From Planctomycetia bacterium (GTDB lineage: Bacteria > Planctomycetota > Phycisphaerae > Phycisphaerales > SM1A02): 7,937 nucleotides of DNA. The stretch spans positions 1 to 7,937 of the forward strand of contig SYPI01000159.1 in the NCBI GenBank assembly GCA_005804005.1, read 5' to 3'. Below the pieces are notes generated by a model. It saw only the letters and a list, made by a program, of their open reading frames with translations. It ran no database searches and was not told the origin of the DNA. This document shows, piece by piece, positions 1 to 5,612 of this stretch. The position numbers and the translations under genes are program-made. Within the stretch, counting starts at the first letter, position 1, and each line of letters starts with the position of its first letter.

Positions 1-26
1 CCACCCGGCAGGACGACAGGGGCCAT
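1..26 (-). CDS. possible start of a divergent gene, cut by the window edge
   Basis: On the minus strand an ATG at 26-24 opens a frame reading MAPVVLPG to the edge without a stop. Its A lies exactly where transcription would begin if the TAGACT at 38-33 is a -10 hexamer, so the mRNA would be leaderless. Only eight codons are visible, so neither the product nor the reality of the gene can be judged. The support is positional: a minus-strand -10-like hexamer facing away from aspS and an open frame immediately after it. Confidence 0.25.
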
Positions 27-32
27 TCCCGC

Positions 33-38
33 AGTCTA
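33..38 (-). promoter_or_regulatory. -10-like hexamer of a divergent promoter
   Basis: Read on the minus strand this is TAGACT, preceded by GC, and it fits the TANNNT pattern of a sigma-70-type -10 box. No convincing -35 lies upstream. The hexamer ends six bases before the ATG at 26, the spacing expected for a leaderless transcript. A very similar minus-strand GCTAGGCT lies in the other divergent region at 4374-4369. Confidence 0.3.
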
Positions 39-51
39 GCGTCGCTCGCAG

Positions 52-57
52 TAGGAT
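52..57 (+). promoter_or_regulatory. -10-like hexamer of the aspS promoter
   Basis: TAGGAT fits TANNNT. There is no good -35 at 16-18 bases upstream. The same position relative to an identical 15-base downstream element is held by TACACT in front of ald, which is the main reason to take it seriously. It predicts transcription starting near base 64 and a leader of about 26 bases before the aspS ATG. Confidence 0.35.
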
Positions 58-58
58 T

Positions 59-73
59 CCCGCCCCGCCACGC
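59..73 (+). repeat. 15-base element shared with the ald leader (copy 1)
   Basis: CCCGCCCCGCCACGC occurs here and again, identically, at 4406-4420. Each copy begins two bases after a -10-like hexamer of the form TANNNT. The element spans the predicted start of transcription. Confidence 0.6.
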
Positions 74-79
74 GGCGGG
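64..79 (+). other. hairpin at the predicted 5' end of the aspS mRNA
   Basis: CCCGCC (64-69) pairs perfectly with GGCGGG (74-79) around a four-base ACGC loop. If the TAGGAT at 52-57 is the -10 box, this stem starts at about the first base of the transcript. The unpaired stretch that follows leads to the ATG at 90 and has only a weak GGGA as a ribosome-binding sequence. A 5'-terminal stem could protect the mRNA; that role is inferred. Confidence 0.4.
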
Positions 80-89
80 ATCAAACACC

Positions 90-1889
90 ATGCTCAAGCG
101 CACTCACAACTGCGGCCAACTCCGCGCGGCCGACGCCGGAATCCCCGCCACTCTGGCCGGATGGGTCAATACCTATCGCGATCAAGGCCGCGGTCTGGTG
201 TTCATCGACCTGCGCGACCGCGAGGGAATGACGCAGGCGGTGTTCAACCTGGAGTCTTCCAATCCTGAGTTGGTTCAGGCGGCCCGCACCCTGCGCCGCG
301 AAGATGTAGTGGCCCTCTCCGGATCGATCCGCATTCGGGCGGGAAGCCCCAATCCCAAATTGGCCACTGGTGAGATTGAACTGGTGGTGGAGCAGGTCGA
401 GGTGCTCAACAAGGCGGAGGGGCTGCCGATCCTTCCCGACCAGCACGAAGCGGAGAAGATCGCCGAAGAAACCCGACTCACCTGGCGCTACATCGACCTC
501 CGCCGCGACCGGATGCAGGCGATCCTGCGCAAGCGCTCGCAAGTCACCAAGTGCGCCCGCGACTTCTTCGCCGAGCACGGCTTCCTTGAGATTGAGACTC
601 CTCTGCTCATCAAGAGCACCCCGGAGGGGGCCCGCGACTTCGTAGTGCCCAGCCGTCTGCACCCCGGCTCTTGGTATGCCCTGCCGCAAAGCCCGCAGCT
701 CTTCAAACAGATCCTCATGGTTGCTGGCTGCGACCGCTACCTGCAGATCTGCAAGTGCCTGCGCGATGAAGATCCACGGGCCGACCGCCAAGCCGAGTTC
801 AGCCAGATCGATCTGGAGATGAGTTTCGTGGAGCGCGAGGATGTGATCGCCATGATGAGCGGCTTCATCCGCCGCCTCTGGAAGGAAGTGCTGTCGGTTG
901 AAGTCCCGCAGATCCCCCGCATCACCTGGCGCGATTCCATGGAGCGCTACGGGATTGATCGCCCCGACACCCGGTTTGCGATGGAGATCAGCGACATCTC
1001 TGACCTAGCCGCCGCCTGTGACTTCGGTGTATTCAAGGATGCACTGGCCAAGCGCAGCCCAACCGGCCGCGCTGGAGTGGTGAAGTGTTTCGTCGTCAAG
1101 GGCGGGGCCACAACGCTCACCCGCAAGATGACCGACGGATACGCCGAGTGGGTAAAGACCTTCCGGGCCGGAGGACTTCCCACGGTCAAGTTCACCGACA
1201 AGGGGTTCGAGAGTGGCATCGCCAAGTTCCTCGGTCCCATCGCCGAACAACTGGTGGCGCGCTTGTCACTGGTCGCTGGCGATCTGGTTTGCTTCGCCGC
1301 CGACAGCTGGGAGATCGCCACCAAGACGATGGGCGAACTGCGCATCCGAGTGGCTGAAGACCTGAAGTTGATCCCGGAGGGGATGTGGAACTTCATCTGG
1401 GTGGTCGACTTCCCGATGTTCGAGTGGGACGATGAACACCGCCGCTGGGTTGCCCTCCATCACCCGTTCACCAGCCCCAACCCCGATCAGTTCCATCTGC
1501 TCGAGAGTGATCCGGGCGGCTGCCTCAGCGCCGGCTACGACTGCGTCCTCAACGGCAGCGAGATCGGCGGCGGCTCAATCCGCATCCACCGCACCGATGT
1601 GCAGGAGAAGGTGTTCGGCCTCATCGGACTGACTGCCGATGATGCCCAGCGCAAGTTCGGCTTCCTGCTCAACGCCCTGCGCCACGGGGCGCCGCCGCAC
1701 GGCGGTATCGCCTTCGGTCTGGATCGACTGGTGATGCACATCGTCGGCACTGACAACATCCGCGATGTGATCGCCTTCCCCAAGACTCAGTCGGGAGGCG
1801 ATTTGATGATCGACGCCCCCGGGCCCATTGACGACGATCAGATGAAGGAACTGCAGGTGCGCTCAACGGCACCAGCCGAAGTTCGCTAG
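90..1889 (+). CDS. aspS: aspartyl-tRNA synthetase
   Basis: This class II synthetase attaches aspartate to tRNA(Asp), and in organisms without AsnRS also to tRNA(Asn), using ATP in the cytoplasm. The 599 residues match the usual bacterial-type length. In order there are an N-terminal OB-fold anticodon domain (about 1-110, with GWVN and FIDLRDREG), motif 1 with the STPEGARDFVVPSR loop (about 163-189), and motif 2 with the signature RDEDPRADRQAEFSQID (225-241). A bacterial GAD insertion follows (about 285-420), and then motif 3, GGIAFGLDR (538-546), just before GTDNIRDVIAFPK. The start fits the family N-terminus. No strong Shine-Dalgarno is visible. Near residues 30-36 the anticodon domain reads RDQGRGL, one residue longer than the Escherichia coli RDLGSL as I recall it. 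The TAG stop overlaps the stop of trxB on the other strand. Confidence 0.98.
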   Translation: MLKRTHNCGQLRAADAGIPATLAGWVNTYRDQGRGLVFIDLRDREGMTQAVFNLESSNPELVQAARTLRREDVVALSGSIRIRAGSPNPKLATGEIELVVEQVEVLNKAEGLPILPDQHEAEKIAEETRLTWRYIDLRRDRMQAILRKRSQVTKCARDFFAEHGFLEIETPLLIKSTPEGARDFVVPSRLHPGSWYALPQSPQLFKQILMVAGCDRYLQICKCLRDEDPRADRQAEFSQIDLEMSFVEREDVIAMMSGFIRRLWKEVLSVEVPQIPRITWRDSMERYGIDRPDTRFAMEISDISDLAAACDFGVFKDALAKRSPTGRAGVVKCFVVKGGATTLTRKMTDGYAEWVKTFRAGGLPTVKFTDKGFESGIAKFLGPIAEQLVARLSLVAGDLVCFAADSWEIATKTMGELRIRVAEDLKLIPEGMWNFIWVVDFPMFEWDDEHRRWVALHHPFTSPNPDQFHLLESDPGGCLSAGYDCVLNGSEIGGGSIRIHRTDVQEKVFGLIGLTADDAQRKFGFLLNALRHGAPPHGGIAFGLDRLVMHIVGTDNIRDVIAFPKTQSGGDLMIDAPGPIDDDQMKELQVRSTAPAEVR

Positions 1890-2878
1890 TGCACACCGCC
1901 GGCGGCCAGCCAGCGCTCGCAATCCAGCGCCGCCTGACAGCCCATGCCGGCGGCGGTGATCGCTTGGCGATACACGGCATCAGCCACATCACCGGCGGCG
2001 AACACCCCCTCGATGTTGGTGGCGCTGTTGCGTGAACCCAGAGCGATGTAGCCCTTGGCATCGAGGGTGATCCCCGAACCAGCCAGAAAACGGGTCGCCG
2101 GCTGGTGACCGATTGCGATGAACAGCCCGCCCAGCGCCAGTGAACTCCGCTGGCGCGTCTGAGTGTCTTCGAGCGTCACGCTCTGGAGCCGCTCATCGCC
2201 AACCACATCAACCACCGCTTTGTTCCAGTGCACCTTCACATTGGCCGCCTTGAGCAGCCGGTCCTGCATGGTCTTGGAGGCCCGGAACGAGTCGCGCCGA
2301 TGGATGACATGCACCGTGCCAGCAAACTTGGTGAGGTAGGTCGCCTCTTCCATCGCGGTATCGCCGCCGCCAACCACTCCCAGTTGGGCGCCGCGGTAGA
2401 TCGGTAGTGCCCCATCACAGACGGCGCAGGCGCTGACACCCCCGCCGGTGCGGGCCAGCTTCAGCTCATTCTCCAGACCGAGCCAGTTGGCGGTGGCCCC
2501 CGTGGCCAAAATCACCGAGTAAGTGCGCACCACACGGCCGGTGTCGGTGCGCAGGGTGAACGGCCGAGTGGTGAAATCGCAGCGTTCGACTTCCTCCTCA
2601 AGCACTCTCGTCCCGAATCGCTCGGCCTGCTTCTGAAAGGCCTCCATCAGCTCGGGCCCGGTGATGCCGGCGGGGAAACCGGGATAGTTCTCTACTTCGG
2701 TCGTCAGCATCAACTGACCACCCGGGAGCACCGGTGCCGGGTCACTGCGGGCCACACCCGTCAGGCACAGCGGCTGCAGATTGGCGCGGGCGGCGTAAAC
2801 GGCCGCCGTCCAGCCCGCCGGCCCGGATCCGATGATGACCACCCGCTCCGTTTCCGGCGACTGCGCCGCGGACGACAC
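1886..2878 (-). CDS. trxB: thioredoxin-disulfide reductase (NADPH)
   Basis: TrxB is a cytoplasmic flavoenzyme that passes electrons from NADPH through FAD and a redox disulfide to thioredoxin. Its 330 residues are close to the usual 310-330. The FAD-binding GSGPAGWTAA is at 17-26. The redox pair is Cys151 and Cys154 in CAVCDG. The NADPH domain has GGGDTAMEEA (170-179) and HRRDSFRASK (193-202), whose arginines recognise the NADPH phosphate. The C-terminal FAD signature GVFAAGDVADAVYRQAITAA is intact. The start is GTG; the next in-frame Met (57) lies inside the core, so GTG is well supported. Its G is shared with the TAG stop of the preceding gene (TAGTG), which suggests translational coupling. 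A GAGGAAGG-type sequence lies about 12 bases upstream. No thioredoxin gene is in the window, so its partner must lie elsewhere. Confidence 0.97.
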   Translation of the reverse strand: MSSAAQSPETERVVIIGSGPAGWTAAVYAARANLQPLCLTGVARSDPAPVLPGGQLMLTTEVENYPGFPAGITGPELMEAFQKQAERFGTRVLEEEVERCDFTTRPFTLRTDTGRVVRTYSVILATGATANWLGLENELKLARTGGGVSACAVCDGALPIYRGAQLGVVGGGDTAMEEATYLTKFAGTVHVIHRRDSFRASKTMQDRLLKAANVKVHWNKAVVDVVGDERLQSVTLEDTQTRQRSSLALGGLFIAIGHQPATRFLAGSGITLDAKGYIALGSRNSATNIEGVFAAGDVADAVYRQAITAAGMGCQAALDCERWLAAGGVH

Positions 2879-4347
2879 TATTCGACCAACCCTTCCTCAC
2901 GCGCCAAGGCGCGGATCGGCGGCCAGATGACCAGGTCGCCGGTGGCCGCATCGAAGCTGGCAGCGCGGGCATCGTTGTCTTCATGATCCTTGCCCCGGGC
3001 ATAGAGGATGGCGTTGGTGGCCCAGACTCGGCCGAGGGGAGTCTCCACCGCGAAGCGGTCGGCCAGCTTGCGGTAGATGAATCGGCCTTCGTCGCCGCGG
3101 GTGTACGGATACGCCTTCTGGTACGGATCGAAGTCGACCCGCTTGATCACGAATGTGGCGTAGACCTCATCCTTGTCGCGCGGCCAGACATCCCCATACT
3201 CGCGGGCGTGGCCGGCCAGTCCGGCCGCTACCGCCGTACCGTTGGCCTCGGCAATAAGGATGTCGCGCATGTCGAACAGGCGCTGCAGGTCCTGCAGCAT
3301 GAGCAGGATGGCGGCGTAGCGAGTGGAGTTTGTGGCGGCGAACTCAGTCTTCAGTTTGGCAACCGGCCCGTTGGGATTCATCCGCCAGCGCCGCCACCAG
3401 TCGTCATAGATGTTGGTCAGCCGCTTGCGGCTGGCATCAAGCGAGCCGTGCACCGGGGCCAGCGCCCCCCACATCCGCGCCGCACCGAAGCTGCCCAGTG
3501 CGTCGCCCCGCGACTGCCATCGGCCAAAAAACTCCTCGAAGACTCCATCGCGCGCCTGTCCGTCCTCGCCGAAGGTGCGCTCCAGAACTGCCTCCAGCAA
3601 CACCCGCTCTCCCTCGGGCAACTGCATGCGCCGCAGGCGCTCGTTGTCGGTGGCCTGCAGGAACGGGTACTCGGACTTGGCGAGTCGCTTCAGCGTCTCG
3701 GCCGGAATCTTCTCCCGGTAGGTCCAAATCATGTCGCGATTGGCGCGCAGAGAGTCGATGAGCAGTTCGATTGCCACCAACTGCTCCTCGGCCATCTGCT
3801 GGTCACAGATCCGCCGGAGGAAACGCAGGTTGGCAACCGCCACCCCGGCGGCTTCATCAAACTTGCCGGCCTCCGCTAGGCGATACATCTCCGCGGTCGC
3901 AAAGGCCGCGATCCCGCGCACAGCGTTCAAGTACGGAAACTCATGGGCTCCCAGCGAATCCCCTTCGCCGATGTCTCCGTAGATGCCGCGCTTCTGGTAC
4001 TCGTCGCTGACGGCCGACTTCCCGTAAGGCAGGCCGAAAGCCAGAGCGTTCTGCGTCTGGACCAGCGCCTGGCTCAATGGGGCACCGGACTGGGCCCACG
4101 CGGCAACCTGCTCCCACCCCTCCATGCCGGGCCAGATGTTGCCGACATTGAAGTTCGGGCCGAACTCCCGCGGAGGTTGGCCAAGTGCCAGCCAGGCATC
4201 GAAGACCGGCCGCCACGACTTGGCCTTGTCCTGCACGCTCTTGGCTGGCTTGTTGAGCGCCGCCAGAACGCCCTCAGCGGTGGGCGTCGTTGCCCCCTGC
4301 GGGATCAGGACATGGATGGCAATGGCAACGATGGTGCTCGTAAACAT
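2878..4347 (-). CDS. conserved-looking protein of unknown function, possibly exported
   Basis: I do not recognise this 489-residue protein as a named family. It opens with a hydrophobic stretch (residues 5-15) and a small-residue region near 18-24. This could be a signal peptide or anchor, but the positively charged start usual for one is missing. Residues 140-260 look helical and rich in Ala, Leu, Glu and Arg. There is an aromatic cluster DDWWRRW at 315-321, and only one cysteine (181). The end (447-476) reads ILYARGKDHEDNDA, then GDLVIWPP. It recalls the LYSxGxDxxDDGG...DIVxWPP ending I associate with planctomycete hypothetical proteins and pilin-like proteins; this is recollection, not a search result. 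An in-frame TAG nine codons upstream limits the start to this ATG or later. It overlaps trxB by one base and probably forms an operon with it. Codon use resembles the neighbours. Confidence 0.85.
   Translation of the reverse strand: MFTSTIVAIAIHVLIPQGATTPTAEGVLAALNKPAKSVQDKAKSWRPVFDAWLALGQPPREFGPNFNVGNIWPGMEGWEQVAAWAQSGAPLSQALVQTQNALAFGLPYGKSAVSDEYQKRGIYGDIGEGDSLGAHEFPYLNAVRGIAAFATAEMYRLAEAGKFDEAAGVAVANLRFLRRICDQQMAEEQLVAIELLIDSLRANRDMIWTYREKIPAETLKRLAKSEYPFLQATDNERLRRMQLPEGERVLLEAVLERTFGEDGQARDGVFEEFFGRWQSRGDALGSFGAARMWGALAPVHGSLDASRKRLTNIYDDWWRRWRMNPNGPVAKLKTEFAATNSTRYAAILLMLQDLQRLFDMRDILIAEANGTAVAAGLAGHAREYGDVWPRDKDEVYATFVIKRVDFDPYQKAYPYTRGDEGRFIYRKLADRFAVETPLGRVWATNAILYARGKDHEDNDARAASFDAATGDLVIWPPIRALAREEGLVE
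2891..2900 (-). promoter_or_regulatory. Shine-Dalgarno-like sequence for trxB inside the upstream gene
   Basis: On the minus strand this reads GTGAGGAAGG, ending 12 bases before the trxB GTG. It is purine-rich and anti-SD-like but sits slightly far away. It lies within the last codons of the upstream gene, so ribosomes finishing that gene would pass over it, which fits coupled translation through the TAGTG overlap. Confidence 0.4.
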
Positions 4348-4368
4348 GGGTGGCGCTCGGGGTCCGAC

Positions 4369-4374
4369 AGCCTA
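4369..4374 (-). promoter_or_regulatory. -10-like hexamer for the unknown gene-trxB operon
   Basis: The minus strand reads GCTAGGCT, with TAGGCT as the TANNNT hexamer. It would start transcription near 4362 and leave a leader of about 15 bases with no Shine-Dalgarno before the ATG at 4347. No clear -35 is seen. Its TAG is also the in-frame stop that bounds the start of the gene. Confidence 0.35.
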
Positions 4375-4398
4375 GCACGGCGAGGGTGCCTGCGGCGC

Positions 4399-4404
4399 TA
4401 CACT
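4399..4404 (+). promoter_or_regulatory. -10-like hexamer of the ald(-purD) promoter
   Basis: TACACT preceded by GC is a good GC-rich-genome -10 candidate. The same GCTACACT octamer occurs upstream of the last gene at 6963-6970. A -35 is not evident. It predicts a start near 4411 and a leader of about 65 bases to the ald ATG. Confidence 0.4.
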
Positions 4405-4405
4405 C

Positions 4406-4420
4406 CCCGCCCCGCCACGC
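4406..4420 (+). repeat. 15-base element shared with the aspS leader (copy 2)
   Basis: This is identical to 59-73 and has the same distance from its -10-like hexamer (one base between the hexamer and the repeat, a C here and a T at aspS). The predicted transcripts of aspS and ald would therefore both begin CCCGCCACGC. Confidence 0.6.
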
Positions 4421-4436
4421 TGGCGCTCACGCGCCA
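4413..4436 (+). other. alternative hairpins in the ald leader
   Basis: TGGCGC (4421-4426) pairs perfectly with GCGCCA (4431-4436) around a TCAC loop. Its first five bases can instead pair with CGCCA (4413-4417) around a CGC loop. The two stems are mutually exclusive. Neither covers the ribosome-binding site at 4465-4470, and no U-run follows, so this is not an obvious terminator. It may only stabilise the 5' end. Confidence 0.35.
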
Positions 4437-4464
4437 CCCCAAGGCGACTATCGAAATCGAACGC

Positions 4465-4470
4465 AGGAGA
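4465..4470 (+). promoter_or_regulatory. ribosome-binding site that fixes the ald start
   Basis: AGGAGA ends five bases before the ATG at 4476. It is the best Shine-Dalgarno match in the window. It picks this ATG over the in-frame ATG at 4350, which would put 42 unrelated residues before the conserved MIIGVPSEVK start and would lie upstream of the promoter candidate. Confidence 0.75.
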
Positions 4471-4475
4471 CAGCG

Positions 4476-5582
4476 ATGATCATTGGAGTCCCGAGCGAAG
4501 TGAAGACCGACGAGTTCCGAGTGGGCATGCGCCCGGTCGGCGCCGAGGTGCTCATCCGGGAGGGCCACTCGGTCATTGTCCAGAAGGGTGCCGGTATCGG
4601 CAGCGGCTTCACTGATGAGCAGTTCACCGCCGCGGGTGCCCGGATTGTCCCCGATGCGGCCGCAGTCTGGTCTCAGGCCGAGATGGTGGTGAAAGTCAAG
4701 GAGCCGCAGGCGGCAGAGATTCCGATGATCCGCCCCGACCAGACTGTCTTTACCTACTTCCACTTCGCCGCCGATCGCGAACTCACCGTGGGCTGCCTCA
4801 AGTCGGGCTGCATCGCCGTGGCGTACGAAACCCTGACCGATCCACAGGGCCGCCTGCCCCTGCTCACTCCCATGAGCGAGGTGGCTGGAAAACTCTCGGT
4901 GCAGGAAGGTGCCAAGTATCTGGAGCGACCGTGGGGCGGCTCGGGTGTATTGCTCGGTGGCGTCCCCGGGGTTCGTCCGGGAAAGGTGCTCATCATTGGC
5001 GGCGGAGTAGTGGGGACCTGCGCCGCGCGAATGGCCGCGGGCCTTGGCGCTGATGTTGTCATTCTGGACATCAACCTTGATCGCCTGCGCGCTCTGGACG
5101 ACTTCATGCCCGCGAATGTGCGGACCCGTTTCTCGGATCCGCAGGCCATCCGCGAAGAGCTGGCCTCGAGCGACCTGATCATCGGGGCAATCCTTCTGCC
5201 CGGGGCGCGGGCCCCCAAGCTGGTCAAGCGCGACGACCTGCAGCACATTCGCCCCGGATCGGTGATCGTCGATGTGGCCATCGATCAGGGTGGTTGCGTG
5301 GAGACCGCCAAGGTCACCACCCACCGCAATCCGGTCTACACCATTGATGGCATCGTGCACTACTGCGTCGGCAACATGCCCGGGGCAGTGTCGCGCACCT
5401 CCACCATGGCCCTCACCAATGCCACCCTGCCCTACGCGGTGCGGCTGGCTCGTCACGGGGCGATGGCGCTGGCTAGGGCTGACCCACATGTGGCCTCAGC
5501 GATCAACATGGCGCGCGGCACCCTTACCAATCAGGCGGTCGCCGAGGCTCATGAGCTCGACCATGAACCGCTGGCAGTCTGA
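4476..5582 (+). CDS. ald: alanine dehydrogenase (NAD-dependent)
   Basis: Ald interconverts L-alanine and pyruvate plus ammonium with NAD(H), in the cytoplasm, usually as a hexamer. From the AGGAGA-preceded ATG the protein has 368 residues, the normal length. The residues known to act in Mycobacterium tuberculosis Ald fall at the same numbers here: Arg15 and Lys75 for pyruvate binding, His96 and Asp270 for catalysis, and Asn300 near the cofactor. The Rossmann loop is GGGVVGT (175-181), and Asp198 at the end of the next strand points to NAD rather than NADP. The substrate domain opens with MIIGVPSEVK, and GNMPGAVSRTST (299-310) is typical of Ald as opposed to PntA. It is probably the first gene of a unit with purD. 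Its leader carries the element shared with aspS and two competing hairpins. Confidence 0.97.
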   Translation: MIIGVPSEVKTDEFRVGMRPVGAEVLIREGHSVIVQKGAGIGSGFTDEQFTAAGARIVPDAAAVWSQAEMVVKVKEPQAAEIPMIRPDQTVFTYFHFAADRELTVGCLKSGCIAVAYETLTDPQGRLPLLTPMSEVAGKLSVQEGAKYLERPWGGSGVLLGGVPGVRPGKVLIIGGGVVGTCAARMAAGLGADVVILDINLDRLRALDDFMPANVRTRFSDPQAIREELASSDLIIGAILLPGARAPKLVKRDDLQHIRPGSVIVDVAIDQGGCVETAKVTTHRNPVYTIDGIVHYCVGNMPGAVSRTSTMALTNATLPYAVRLARHGAMALARADPHVASAINMARGTLTNQAVAEAHELDHEPLAV

Positions 5583-5612
5583 GTGACCTCCGGTGCTAGT
5601 GCCCGAATCGAC

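Noticed and set aside
81..791. 236-codon minus-strand frame opposite the start of aspS
   Set aside because: It mirrors conserved aspS codons and has no promoter or ribosome-binding site of its own.
1896..1905. 10-base palindrome CCGCCGGCGG as a terminator between aspS and trxB
   Set aside because: It lies within trxB codons, leaves only a three-base-pair stem with a four-base loop, and has no T-run.
2983..3879. 298-codon plus-strand frame opposite the unknown gene
   Set aside because: The minus-strand frame is longer, is bounded by a tight overlap with trxB and has a protein-like composition. The plus-strand translation looks like an antisense shadow.
4350..4475. 42-residue N-terminal extension of ald from an upstream ATG
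   Set aside because: It has no family resemblance, would start upstream of the promoter candidate, and is displaced by the strong AGGAGA before the ATG at 4476.
4398..5489. 363-codon minus-strand frame opposite ald
   Set aside because: It lies opposite a gene whose catalytic residues are all in place. Long antisense frames are expected in GC-rich coding DNA, and the translation shows no recognisable motif.
5583..5612. GTG start for purD directly after the ald stop
   Set aside because: It is possible but not preferred. The added MTSGASARID is not part of the PurD fold and no ribosome-binding site precedes it.
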